The notes: generated by a model from the sequence alone, not told the origin. 44,801 nucleotides of DNA from an uncultured Atopobium sp. (GCA_947252455.1 CAMXVQ010000004.1:1-44801); one strand, 5' to 3'. Positions 1 to 7,180 are shown, counted from the stretch's first letter. Program-made: numbers and translations.

Positions 1-60
1 AGCGCGCTGATGCAGAAACTGAACGCGCAAGACGCAAGCGCGCTGATGCAGAAACTGAAC
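1..60 (+). repeat. 36-bp in-frame direct repeat in phage gene
   Basis: Bases 1-24 recur exactly at 37-60, separated by a 12-base linker (gcgcaagacgca). The period is 36 bases, so each unit adds 12 residues around SALMQKLN. The array runs off the left edge, so the copy number is unknown. Such repeats in tail proteins commonly vary in copy number. Confidence 0.8.
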
Positions 61-462
61 GTAGACGCAATCCGTGATTTAGTAGTTAAAATTGCACAGG
101 GTGAAAGGCTCGTAGCCGTAAAGCTTAAAGGACAGGAAGTGTGTGATAGATTTAAAAATATTATCAATGGCTATATTTTCCTAAACGAAGACACGCAATA
201 CGCCTTAGGGAGACAATGCAGTAAAAATAGCTCTAGAAACGTTGCGCGTATTTATACAGGGGATAGCAAGTATAAAAAATACGTGGTGGCGCTTGTTCCG
301 CGGTATATCCCAAATTCAGATTGGGATTCAGCTTATTCCGGAAACTCATACGCAACCGAAGATGGCAGCGTTTCTATTAGTAGTCTCCTGATTAGTTTCT
401 CTAGAGGCTTTAACGCGGACTACGCTCTTCTGATCTTCCCTCGTAGTAGTTGGGACGTGTAA
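1..462 (+). CDS. Phage structural (tail/fibre-like) protein, C-terminal part; 5' end outside window
   Basis: The frame is open from base 1, so the gene begins upstream of the window; an in-frame ATG at 10 is internal to a repeat and is not a start. About 153 residues are visible. They begin with two copies of a segment containing SALMQKLN, then an acidic/basic linker, then a Tyr/Ser/Asn-rich region typical of surface or fibre tips (GNSYATEDGS, SSLLISFSRG). No enzymatic motif is seen. Because a holin and an endolysin follow directly, a late structural gene such as a tail or receptor-binding protein is the most likely identity; this rests on position, not on a recognised domain. The stop overlaps the next start (TAATG at 460-464), so the two are probably translationally coupled. 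Confidence 0.6.
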   Translation, partial: SALMQKLNAQDASALMQKLNVDAIRDLVVKIAQGERLVAVKLKGQEVCDRFKNIINGYIFLNEDTQYALGRQCSKNSSRNVARIYTGDSKYKKYVVALVPRYIPNSDWDSAYSGNSYATEDGSVSISSLLISFSRGFNADYALLIFPRSSWDV

Positions 463-788
463 TGACTATGCAAGAAGAAGTCATAAGCGCGCTCGTACAG
501 TGGGCGCTACCGCTTGTCATGACAGGTATCGGCACATGGATATGTGGAGCGCTCACGCGGCAAAAAACCGACATGGAAGCGCTCAAAGAAGGCATGCGCA
601 CGATGTTGCGCGGAAGGCTTGTTGACTTGCACGCGACGTATGTTGTCACGGGCGCAGGGTGCTCTGAAGCCGTAAAGACAGAAGCGCAAAGAGTGTATGA
701 AGCGTACCACGCTTTAGGCGGAAACGGCGTTGGTACGCAATTGTACAAGGAGATATTACATGCTCATATGAAAGGAGCAAAATCATGA
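462..788 (+). CDS. Small membrane-anchored phage lysis-module protein
   Basis: This encodes 108 residues from the ATG at 462, which overlaps the preceding stop. An in-frame TTG at 450 would add four residues but lies inside the upstream gene. The N-terminus carries one hydrophobic segment (about residues 8-28, LVQWALPLVMTGIGTWICGAL). The soluble part ends in the stretch YEAYHALGGNGVGTQLYKEI (residues about 81-100). Versions of that YxAYHALGGNGTGxxLY motif are common in small proteins encoded just before holins in phages of Gram-positive bacteria. Their biochemical role is unsettled; holin accessory or antiholin functions are usually suggested. The stop (786-788) overlaps the holin start in an ATGA, indicating coupled translation. 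Family assignment is from recalled motif resemblance. Confidence 0.7.
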   Translation: MTMQEEVISALVQWALPLVMTGIGTWICGALTRQKTDMEALKEGMRTMLRGRLVDLHATYVVTGAGCSEAVKTEAQRVYEAYHALGGNGVGTQLYKEILHAHMKGAKS

Positions 789-1042
789 TTAATTGGAAAA
801 TACGCGCAAAGAATAGAATGTTTTGGCTGGCACTTGTACCAGCTTTTTTATTACTCATTCAAGCAGTAGCGCAGGTGTTCAATATCAGCCTTGATTTTAC
901 AAATCTGAACAAAGACTTGTTAGGCGTAGTAAATGCACTCTTTACCGTGCTTGCGATTGTGGGCGTTGTTGCAGACCCTACCACCAAGGGTTTAAGCGAC
1001 TCAACGCAAGCACTTACATACTCTAAACCGAAGGAGGATTAA
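785..1042 (+). CDS. Phage holin, phi-LC3 family
   Basis: An 85-residue protein with two hydrophobic segments (about 13-33 and 45-65) separated by a short polar stretch. The start INWKIRAKNRMFWLALVPAF and the segment VNALFTVLAIVGVVADPTTKGLSDS match the phi-LC3 holin family closely: the conserved N-terminal IN(W)KxRxKNxxFWxAL and the DPTTxGxxDS motif after helix two are both present. Holins assemble in the cytoplasmic membrane late in infection and open holes that release the endolysin. A good ribosome binding site (aaaggagc, 770-777) precedes the ATG at 785. The gene sits in the usual order: accessory membrane protein, holin, endolysin. Confidence 0.92.
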   Translation: MINWKIRAKNRMFWLALVPAFLLLIQAVAQVFNISLDFTNLNKDLLGVVNALFTVLAIVGVVADPTTKGLSDSTQALTYSKPKED

Positions 1043-1138
1043 ATGGACAGCGTACCTGAGAACTTAAAAGAGCTTTTACCGCAGCAGGTAGAAGAGCCAA
1101 AAGACGCAGACTATCAGAAAGAAGAAAAACATGAGTAA
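1043..1138 (+). CDS. 31-residue acidic peptide in the phage lysis cassette
   Basis: The ATG at 1043 shares bases with the holin stop (1040-1042 is TAA) and has a strong ribosome binding site, aaggagg (1031-1037). It reads MDSVPENLKELLPQQVEEPK followed by DADYQKEEKHE and stops at 1136-1138. The peptide is highly charged, with no membrane segment. Its end overlaps the endolysin start by 8 bases, and the endolysin has only a weak binding site of its own (agaaagaag), so translating this peptide may feed ribosomes into the endolysin gene. Whether the peptide itself has a job is unknown. The strong start signal and tight packing argue that it is really translated. Confidence 0.55.
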   Translation: MDSVPENLKELLPQQVEEPKDADYQKEEKHE

Positions 1139-2021
1139 CCGCGAAAATGTACTTAATTGGGCGCGTGGTGAGATCGGTTATTCACGTTGGGATGACCCTG
1201 AGCCGGGAAGCAAGTACGGCAGATGGTACGCGCGCTGGAGTGGCGAAGAATGGTGCGGAGCGAGTGGTATCCCATATTGCGCGATGTTCGTGAGCTGGTG
1301 TTTCTCGGGATCTGTTGATTGGGACGTACTACCAAGCTACAATTGCGACCAGATCAGAGAGCGTGCTCGCGAAGCAGGATACGTATTAAGTAGCAAGTAC
1401 GACGCACGCGCAGGTGATATTGTCTTGTACGATTGGAATTTCAACGGCAGCCTTGACCACGTTGGCATCGTTGAAGAAAATAACGGCGATTACATCACGA
1501 CGATTGAGGGCAATACCTCAAGCGGCAACGCTGGCTCACAAGGCAACGGAGGCTTGGTTGCACGACGCACGCGCTCATGGAAGTATGTGGCTTGCGTTGT
1601 TCGTCCACCATACGGCGACGGCGACGACAACGACGACCAAACCGAAAGCGCACCGTCTTACAGCTCAGGCGATATTGATGTGGACGGTTGGTGCGGACGC
1701 GCGACAATCTCTAAGTGGCAGCAAGAGCTAGGCACCGAAGTAGACGGCGTTATGACAGGGCAGTACAGCGGGAACCGCAAGTATTGTCTGGCTCTATGCG
1801 GCGTTGCATACACAGGCGGTGGCAATTCAGAGATGGTGCGTGCTATCCAGCGCAGAATAGGCGCAGATGTAGACGGATACTTTGGACGCGGCACCATCAC
1901 AGCGCTACAAGAGTATTTAGAGTGCAACGGCTACTCTGTAGGCTCGTGGGGATGTAACGGCTACTTCGGGCACGATACCGTATGCGCTTTGCAGCGCTCA
2001 TTGAACGACAACTTGTGGTAA
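1131..2021 (+). CDS. Phage endolysin: CHAP amidase/endopeptidase with two C-terminal wall-binding repeats
   Basis: A 296-residue peptidoglycan hydrolase that would act on the cell wall after holin opening. The N-terminal CHAP-type catalytic domain (about 1-160) shows the nucleophile Cys50 in IPYCAMFVSWC, His110 in LDHVGIVE and the acidic/Asn pair near E126-N128 (TIEGNT). An acidic linker (GDGDDNDDQTESAPSYSSG, 162-180) follows. Two peptidoglycan-binding-like repeats then share the pattern VDGxxGxxTIxxxQ: DVDGWCGRATISKWQ (183-197) and DVDGYFGRGTITALQ (247-260). A third short version is at the end (GYFGHDTVCALQ). CHAP hydrolases cut either the amide or the cross-bridge, and sequence alone does not say which. 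The cysteine-rich C-terminus is unusual. It is the last gene before a terminator and the attachment site. Confidence 0.9.
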   Translation: MSNRENVLNWARGEIGYSRWDDPEPGSKYGRWYARWSGEEWCGASGIPYCAMFVSWCFSGSVDWDVLPSYNCDQIRERAREAGYVLSSKYDARAGDIVLYDWNFNGSLDHVGIVEENNGDYITTIEGNTSSGNAGSQGNGGLVARRTRSWKYVACVVRPPYGDGDDNDDQTESAPSYSSGDIDVDGWCGRATISKWQQELGTEVDGVMTGQYSGNRKYCLALCGVAYTGGGNSEMVRAIQRRIGADVDGYFGRGTITALQEYLECNGYSVGSWGCNGYFGHDTVCALQRSLNDNLW

Positions 2022-2033
2022 ATATAGAACACT

Positions 2034-2066
2034 TACCCTACCCGTTTTGGGTAGGGTATTTTTTAT
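2034..2066 (+). terminator. Intrinsic terminator after the phage lysis genes
   Basis: A perfect 10-bp stem, taccctaccc (2034-2043) with gggtagggta (2049-2058), has a 5-base loop and a T-rich tail. It lies 12 bases after the endolysin stop and closes the prophage late operon. Confidence 0.9.
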
Positions 2067-2223
2067 TAGCCTTGAAAACGAGTGCAAAAATAGTATAATT
2101 GCAGGTAAAGGACGGTTTTCCCTGCACCTTCAAACGCATGTTTCTAAAAATCATGTGACAGAAATGTGACAGGTGGTATTTACAGGGTAATGAATATATG
2201 TATCTAGCAGGGAAAATACTATA

Positions 2224-2288
2224 GGCGATAATTGACCAATAGGCCTGCAAAGCCTTTATCCCCGGTTCGAATCCGGGTCTCGCCTCCA
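2224..2288 (+). other. Prophage right attachment site (attR): 3' fragment of tRNA-Cys
   Basis: Bases 2241-2288 form a good tRNA 3' half: anticodon arm with loop ctgcaaa (anticodon GCA, Cys), T arm cccgg/ttcgaat/ccggg (2261-2277), acceptor strand tctcgcc, discriminator T and encoded CCA (2286-2288). The anticodon stem has one mismatch at its outer pair. The D arm is missing. This is what is left when a phage integrates at the 3' end of a tRNA gene, and the phage lysis genes end just upstream. The intact tRNA-Cys should then lie at the prophage's other end, left of this window. Oddly, ggcgata at 2224-2230 could pair with 6 of 7 acceptor bases, giving a 65-base D-armless tRNA-like shape. Confidence 0.8.
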
Positions 2289-2304
2289 TTGAATAAGCGC
2301 AGGT

Positions 2305-2332
2305 AGAGCGTCCAAACGGCGCTCTTTTTTTT
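2305..2332 (+). terminator. Terminator of the original tRNA-Cys gene
   Basis: A stem agagcg (2305-2310) with cgctct (2320-2325) and a run of eight or more T lies 17 bases after the tRNA CCA. It belongs to the host side of the attachment site and marks the start of bacterial sequence. Confidence 0.8.
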
Positions 2333-2372
2333 GTACGATTTTAGAGCAGTGTGTGCAGTATTTTGCAGCAAT

Positions 2373-3134
2373 TTATTCGTCTACCAACAAACAATTTACC
2401 TTTTTAAGTTCATCGTGCCATTCTTGGCGTAGAGGTGTATCAGTTATAACTTGATCTATTTCATCAAATCCTGCAAGACGATTATACGATGTATGATCAA
2501 ATTTAGAATGATCTGCAACGTAATAAGCCTTAGTAGCATGTTTTAAAGCTTTTTTTCTTATGAGTGTCCAACGTTCTGACGAATCTGTTATTCCGTCTGG
2601 TAGTGAAACAAACCTACTAGAAAAAAAGACTTTATCAACAAAATAGTTTTCCATAGTTTGAACGGCAATATTCCCATAGAATGACATTTCTGAGGTTGAA
2701 TATATGCCACCGATACTAACGAGCTTGATATTAGAACAATTAGATAATAAATTGATGATCGGTAAATTATTTGTAAGTACAGTTAAATGCATATCCTGTA
2801 TTTCTTTTGCAATGTAAAAACAGGTTGTTGAGTTATCTAAAAACAAAGTATCTCCAGATACAACCAAGGCTTTAGAGTGCTGGGCGATTCTTTCTTTGGC
2901 CTCAACACAGACGTCCATACGAATATTAACGTCAATAAGGTTTTCTACGCCGTTTGAGATATAGGCACCACCATATGATCTTTTAATAGAAGCGTCTTCG
3001 GCAGATAATGCTTTTAAATCAGTACGTATTGTTTCTGTTGTAACATTAAACACCTTAGACAGCCCGTTAACCGTCACACTCTTTTTTCCATATAGCAGCT
3101 CTCTAATTTTTTCTTTTCTCAACGAGCTAATCAT
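2373..3134 (-). CDS. DeoR-family transcriptional regulator of the adjacent PTS operon
   Basis: A 253-residue protein of normal DeoR/GlpR length. The N-terminal winged helix-turn-helix covers about residues 5-57 (RKEKIRELLYGKKSVTVNGL, then TTETIRTDLKALSAEDASIKRSYGGA), with the family's typical R-x-DLxxL and (K/R)xxGGA pattern. The C-terminal part (about 75-230) is the sugar-phosphate-sensing domain (SGDTLFLDNSTTCFYIAKEI; VLTNNLPIINLL; KVFFSSRFVSLPDGITDSS; YVADHSKFDHTSYNRLAGF). Members usually repress sugar genes until a phosphorylated sugar binds. It is divergent from the PTS genes, with a 200-base shared control region that carries a likely operator. A modest binding site (aaagg) precedes the ATG at 3134. 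The effector cannot be read from the sequence. Confidence 0.88.
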   Translation of the reverse strand: MISSLRKEKIRELLYGKKSVTVNGLSKVFNVTTETIRTDLKALSAEDASIKRSYGGAYISNGVENLIDVNIRMDVCVEAKERIAQHSKALVVSGDTLFLDNSTTCFYIAKEIQDMHLTVLTNNLPIINLLSNCSNIKLVSIGGIYSTSEMSFYGNIAVQTMENYFVDKVFFSSRFVSLPDGITDSSERWTLIRKKALKHATKAYYVADHSKFDHTSYNRLAGFDEIDQVITDTPLRQEWHDELKKVNCLLVDE

Positions 3135-3228
3135 ATTGTGAACCTTTCTTATTAGGTGTAAATGTATGTAAAAGTTAACATATTTTCACATTTAATGATA
3201 ACTAAAATTTGTTCTATTTGGTATTAGG

Positions 3229-3294
3229 TTGATTACTCACGTAAGAAATGCTACCATTCACCGTAAAACAAAGAGAAACAAAGAAAAACAAAAT
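3229..3294 (+). promoter_or_regulatory. PTS operon promoter with a helically phased triple operator
   Basis: TTGATT (3229-3234), a 17-base spacer and TACCAT (3252-3257) make a fair housekeeping promoter reading into the PTS genes, with a start near 3264. Immediately downstream aaacaaaga occurs at 3266-3274 and 3276-3284, and aaacaaaat at 3286-3294, spaced exactly 10 bases. Repeats one helical turn apart put identical faces on the same side of the DNA. A-rich caaa-type direct repeats of this kind are typical operators for DeoR-family sugar regulators, so binding here would block initiation. The boxes and repeats are seen; regulator binding is inferred. Confidence 0.65.
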
Positions 3295-3334
3295 AAAATA
3301 AAGTCAGATGTTTTAAAGAAGGAATGAGGGATAT

Positions 3335-3814
3335 ATGGAAACAATGAAAAACGGAACTCTTTTTTTAGAGCGTGAAATGATTTTTTCTAAGCTAGAGTTT
3401 GATTCAAGAACTGAAGTATTGCAGTATATGGCACATCAGTTCACTAAGTTTGATTTAGCTAAGGAATCATATGCAGCAGCACTTATTGAGCGTGAGTCAC
3501 ATTTTCCTACAGGTATTTCTGCACGTGCTTTTGATATCGCAATTCCACACTGTGCAAGCGAGAATGTAAATCGGACTTCCATGGCTGTTGCTACGTTAAC
3601 ACATTCGGTTGACTGGCATGCGATGGATGATCCGAACAAAATTTTACAACCAACTGTTGTGTTTATGCTTGCAATAAAAGATCCCGATAAACAAATTGAG
3701 ACACTTCAAAAAATAATGGCAATTATTCAAAATTCTCAGCTTTTACAAGATATAAGTGTAGCTGTAACGCGTGACGAAATTTTTAGTAAGTTAGACCCTA
3801 TTTTAAATATTTAA
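3335..3814 (+). CDS. PTS galactitol-type enzyme IIA component
   Basis: A 159-residue cytoplasmic phosphocarrier of the fructose/mannitol-class IIA domain (PTS_EIIA_2). The phosphorylated histidine is His72 in the conserved PTGI-(x)n-FDIAIPHC context (residues 58-73). The C-terminal part (VVFMLAIKDPDKQIETLQKIMAIIQN) matches the domain's second half. It passes phosphate from HPr to the IIB protein encoded next. It is the first gene of a IIA-IIB-IIC-aldolase operon, with binding site gaagga/gaggg before the ATG. Separate IIA, IIB and IIC polypeptides in this order are characteristic of galactitol-family PTS. Substrate is not decided by sequence, and related systems take pentitols or other sugars. 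Confidence 0.88.
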   Translation: METMKNGTLFLEREMIFSKLEFDSRTEVLQYMAHQFTKFDLAKESYAAALIERESHFPTGISARAFDIAIPHCASENVNRTSMAVATLTHSVDWHAMDDPNKILQPTVVFMLAIKDPDKQIETLQKIMAIIQNSQLLQDISVAVTRDEIFSKLDPILNI

Positions 3815-3848
3815 TTGTTGGAATTTATCACCAAGGATAGGAGAAGAA

Positions 3849-4151
3849 ATGGTTGATAAAGTAAGATTTTTATCCGTTTGTGGATCGGGTGTTGTAACTT
3901 CGCATATGGTTGCAAACAAAATTGTCGACCTATTATCCGAGCAAGGATACGATGCAGATCCCGATGAGTGTAATCCTTCTGAGCTAGAAGGTTACCTTAT
4001 GAGAAGTCAATATGACTTTATTGCGTATTCAAGCCCAATTGGACCTCATGGGGATGTACCAGCATTTTCTGCCATGGGACTTATTACTGGTATGGGCGAT
4101 GATGAGTTTGTCGCGGAAGTCATAAAGTGTCTAAAAGAGCAGGGCAAATAA
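3849..4151 (+). CDS. PTS galactitol-type enzyme IIB component
   Basis: A 100-residue cytoplasmic protein of the lactose/cellobiose-fold galactitol IIB family. The phosphorylated cysteine is Cys11 in the P-loop-like FLSVCGSGVVTSHMVANKI, near the N-terminus as expected. The rest (LLSEQGYDADPDECNPSELE; YDFIAYSSP) fits the family's small alpha/beta fold. It takes phosphate from the IIA protein and gives it to the sugar bound by IIC. Strong binding site aggagaag lies just before the ATG; 34 bases separate it from the IIA stop and 21 from the IIC start. Confidence 0.87.
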   Translation: MVDKVRFLSVCGSGVVTSHMVANKIVDLLSEQGYDADPDECNPSELEGYLMRSQYDFIAYSSPIGPHGDVPAFSAMGLITGMGDDEFVAEVIKCLKEQGK

Positions 4152-4172
4152 TTTATTATAGAGGAGGCGTCA

Positions 4173-5594
4173 ATGGATGTTTTTTTAAATGCGCTTAATT
4201 TGTTTTTTAAGACATTTCAGGCTGCGGTTTTTGTTCCAGTTATTATTTTTGTTATCGCAATAGTAATGGGCGTTGATAAGAAAAAAGCTTTTTTCTCAGC
4301 CTTATCCGCGGGTGTTGGATTGGAAGGATTTTCCCTTGTTATTGGAACGTATAGTCCTATTTTGGCACCCGTTGTAGATAATATGATACATAGTATGGGC
4401 ATCAATTTACCTGTCGTTGACTTAGGATGGCAAACTACATCTATAGTTGCTTACTCGTATCAAGTTGGTATGCTCTATATTTCCGTTGCAATTATTATGC
4501 AAGTTGTCTTGTATTTAATTAAATATACAACAGTTTTCCAAGCTGGTGACTTGTGGAATAACTATTCCTACTTTGTGTGGGGGTCTTGCTTATTTGTTTT
4601 GACGGGAGATTTTTGGCTCTCTATGGCTTGCATGATTGTTGCTCAGCTTATTACGCTTTTGTGTACCGAGATTATTGCAAAGCGCTGGTCAACATATTAT
4701 GGATATCCAAATTGTACAATTGCTTCATTACATACCGCTACGGTTGGTATTCTTGCAGTACCCATTAATATTTTGCTTGATAAGCTTGGTTTATATAAGA
4801 TAAAAGCGGATCCTCAAACTCTGAGAAAAAGACTTGGTTTTATTGGTGAACCAATGACACTTGGTTTGTTCTTAGGTCTGCTCATAGGTTTAATTGGTGA
4901 TTTTAATAAACTTTCTGAGCTTAAAACTTGGGGAGAAATTACTACGTGTGCGATTGCTACGGCTTCGGTTATGGCGGTTTTTCCTAAGGTATCGGGTATT
5001 TTTGCCGGGTCTTTCTCTGCTATAACAGATGCATCTAAGAAAAAGATGAAAGCTGCTGGTGTTGCAAACAGAGAGTGGTATTTAGCTGTTAATGATGCTA
5101 CAGGTTACGGTGAGGCAGCTACTTTAATTACAGGTATTCTTCTTATGCCTGCTACGCTTATTATTTCATTTATCTTGCCTGGGAACTTAACACTACCCAT
5201 GCTTGATTTGGTTGCAATACCATATTTGATTCAGCCATTTGTTGCTTGTTCAAACGGTAATATTTTAAAATCATTTATTGGTGGATTAGTTTTTATGATC
5301 TTGAATCTTTATTGTTGCTCTTTAACAGGACCCGCTTTCACACAGGTTGCTGTTGCAACAGGTATTGATTTGGGTAGCTATGGAATGATTACTTCTATTG
5401 GTATTTTAGGCCAACCAATTGCGACTGTTGTATTTTTAGCTTTTCTTTCCAGAAATCCAATTTTTATAGGAATCATTGTAATAGTTTATGTCGTTGCATA
5501 TATTTTTGTACACAAACATATGGACGCAATTCATCAACTTATTGAAAACTCTGCTCTTAATCATGTTGCAACTTCTAAAGAAATTGCTCAATAA
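4173..5594 (+). CDS. PTS galactitol-type enzyme IIC permease
   Basis: A 473-residue integral membrane protein with about ten hydrophobic segments. It matches the GatC family: start LNALNLFFKTFQAAVFVPVIIFVIAIVMGVDKKKAF, central GFIGEPMTLGLFLGLLIGLI, and the C-terminal half GYGEAATLITGILLMPATLI and PYLIQPFVACSNGNILKSFI. It binds the sugar and carries it through the membrane as IIB phosphorylates it. Length is slightly above the roughly 450 residues usual for GatC. Binding site gaggagg precedes the ATG. It lies between the IIB and aldolase genes, so the imported sugar phosphate is presumably the aldolase substrate after further steps. Confidence 0.88.
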   Translation: MDVFLNALNLFFKTFQAAVFVPVIIFVIAIVMGVDKKKAFFSALSAGVGLEGFSLVIGTYSPILAPVVDNMIHSMGINLPVVDLGWQTTSIVAYSYQVGMLYISVAIIMQVVLYLIKYTTVFQAGDLWNNYSYFVWGSCLFVLTGDFWLSMACMIVAQLITLLCTEIIAKRWSTYYGYPNCTIASLHTATVGILAVPINILLDKLGLYKIKADPQTLRKRLGFIGEPMTLGLFLGLLIGLIGDFNKLSELKTWGEITTCAIATASVMAVFPKVSGIFAGSFSAITDASKKKMKAAGVANREWYLAVNDATGYGEAATLITGILLMPATLIISFILPGNLTLPMLDLVAIPYLIQPFVACSNGNILKSFIGGLVFMILNLYCCSLTGPAFTQVAVATGIDLGSYGMITSIGILGQPIATVVFLAFLSRNPIFIGIIVIVYVVAYIFVHKHMDAIHQLIENSALNHVATSKEIAQ

Positions 5595-5620
5595 GGGTTT
5601 AATAAAGGAAGTATTGTATT

Positions 5621-6283
5621 ATGTCTCAATTTAGTAATGAATTAAAAGATCGCATCCGTGAGGCTGGGGTGCAATTACTCAAAAGCCATTTAACGGTATC
5701 AACCTGGGGTAATATCAGTATTTGTGATAGAGAAGCAGGTTTAATCTACATTAGCCCTTCGGGCATGGATTATTGTTCGCTAACTACAAATGATATTGTT
5801 GTTATGGACATGAAAGACAATGTTGTTGATGGTATAAGACGGCCCTCGGTAGAGCATGAGCTTCATCGAGAAATGTATCTCGCACGTCCCGAAATCAATG
5901 CAATTATTCACACTCACCCTATTTATTCAACAGTTTTCTCTACCATGGGTGAAGGTATTCCTATAAATATTCACGATGAGGCTGCTCAAGCTTTAGGTGA
6001 TAATGTTGTTTGTGCTGAGTATCAGTTACCAGGAACGCCAGATTTGGCACATGCTGCTGTTAAGGCAATTGGCAAGAAGAGTAGCGCATGTCTTTTAAGA
6101 AATCATGGTGCTGTTTGTGTTGGTAAAGATCTTCCCACTGCATTTAAGGTGGCAACAGTTCTTGAAATGGTGTCTGAAATTTATTACCGTATACGTGCAA
6201 CTGGAGGAACATATGTGCCTTTATCGGACGAAAATATACGTTTAACACAAAATGAAGTTCTAAAAAGGTATGGCCAGTATTAA
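5621..6283 (+). CDS. Class II aldolase (L-fuculose-phosphate aldolase / sugar-phosphate epimerase family)
   Basis: A 220-residue zinc-dependent enzyme of the class II aldolase/adducin family, the length of FucA. Visible motifs: substrate loop STWGNIS (27-33), SPSGMD (45-50), catalytic Glu78 in the PSVEHELHREMY stretch, and zinc ligands His97, His99 (IIHTHP) and His162 (LLRNHGAVCV). Members cleave or form L-fuculose-1-phosphate and L-rhamnulose-1-phosphate, or epimerise L-ribulose-5-phosphate; the motifs here do not choose between these. A PTS gene cluster ending in this enzyme suggests that the PTS imports a sugar or polyol whose phosphate is cleaved to dihydroxyacetone phosphate and an aldehyde. 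No kinase, isomerase or dehydrogenase lies beside it, so the route is incomplete here. Confidence 0.85.
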   Translation: MSQFSNELKDRIREAGVQLLKSHLTVSTWGNISICDREAGLIYISPSGMDYCSLTTNDIVVMDMKDNVVDGIRRPSVEHELHREMYLARPEINAIIHTHPIYSTVFSTMGEGIPINIHDEAAQALGDNVVCAEYQLPGTPDLAHAAVKAIGKKSSACLLRNHGAVCVGKDLPTAFKVATVLEMVSEIYYRIRATGGTYVPLSDENIRLTQNEVLKRYGQY

Positions 6284-6308
6284 TAAGTCAATTTAGGTAA
6301 GGATATAT

Positions 6309-6830
6309 ATGGAAGCGATGACCCTGCAATCTGTGACAAGTCCAAAAGATTTTAGATTTGCTGTCTATTTTGATTGTTTTGCACAGCATCGCTTCCAATC
6401 TTTATTTGTTGGAGTAGCGGCCGTTGCGTCTTACGTTTTGCTTTCTCTTCATTTTTTGGGTTTTCTTGCTTTATCCAATATCATTTTGCTTTGTTGCGCA
6501 GCCGTAGGGGCTTCTATTCCTCTTATGATTTTTTCTTGTGAGCAGCAATGCTTTAATTATGCACATTCTGAGCGTCCACAAATTACCAGAATTGTTAAAT
6601 TTGATGATAGATGCATTCGGCTCAGTTGTGCCAATCATCGTGGTTACGAAAAAATAGAGTGGCGTCTTGTGTTGTCAGCGTTTGAATTAAAGAAGTACTT
6701 TATCATTTATATTGATAAAGGCAAGTTTGTACTATTTAATAAAATAGGTTTGAACGATAATGAACAAGCTCTGCTACAAGAGATTTTACGAGATAATTTA
6801 GGCAAATCGTTTCGCAATAGATGCGGCTAA
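6309..6830 (+). CDS. YcxB-like two-helix membrane protein
   Basis: A 173-residue protein, last gene of the PTS operon (25 bases after the aldolase; binding site aagga). After a short cytoplasmic start (FRFAVYFDCFAQHRFQSL) come two adjacent membrane segments (about 32-55 and 58-77). A soluble C-terminal domain follows, with alternating hydrophobic/charged strands (ITRIVKFDDRCIRLSCANHR; YEKIEWRLVLSAFELKKYFI; GKFVLFNKIGLNDNEQALLQ). This two-helix hairpin plus a domain asking for iEW..i....e is the pattern of the YcxB-like family, whose function is unknown. Its place in a sugar operon could be incidental. I am fairly sure of the topology and less sure of the family. Confidence 0.6.
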   Translation: MEAMTLQSVTSPKDFRFAVYFDCFAQHRFQSLFVGVAAVASYVLLSLHFLGFLALSNIILLCCAAVGASIPLMIFSCEQQCFNYAHSERPQITRIVKFDDRCIRLSCANHRGYEKIEWRLVLSAFELKKYFIIYIDKGKFVLFNKIGLNDNEQALLQEILRDNLGKSFRNRCG

Positions 6831-7017
6831 CATGTGTTTTCGAGGAATGAAATCCTTAAGGAATCTTTGCTTTAATAAGCTTACAATTGGTTGCTTGGTT
6901 AAGGAGTTCTCCAGGTTTTGCATGATACAAGAATTTGATTGATTCGCTGATTTAAAACATTCCTCTGTGATTGCTTTCTTTATTCAAAAGATACAACAAT
7001 TAAAAGATTAGATAGCA

Positions 7018-7180
7018 AATAACCCGCTAAACGGCTCTGGTAAAGCTCCAGCGCCCCCTAGCGGGTTAAATACATTATACCACGATTTACCTCGGCGCCT
7101 AAAGATACGCGCATACACGTTTTAATTATCACGCTGCACTGAGCATGGTGGCCTTCGGTACAATTGTTACTCGTTATTGG
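7018..7180 (-). repeat. Promoter-hairpin cassette A (minus strand)
   Basis: On the minus strand a perfect TATAAT (7074-7079) is followed 6 bases later by a hairpin whose 9-bp perfect arms are 7059-7067 and 7021-7029 (aacccgcta/tagcgggtt). The -35 position (7097-7102) reads TTAGGC, so it is degraded. Sequence upstream to about 7180 resembles the same stretch of cassette E (gagtaNcaNttgtac, and cgtatcttt before the -35), showing the whole unit is duplicated. Confidence 0.55.

Noticed and set aside
2224..2288. Functional tRNA-Cys gene
   Set aside because: The D arm is absent and two stem mismatches are present; position at the prophage edge fits an attachment site remnant much better.
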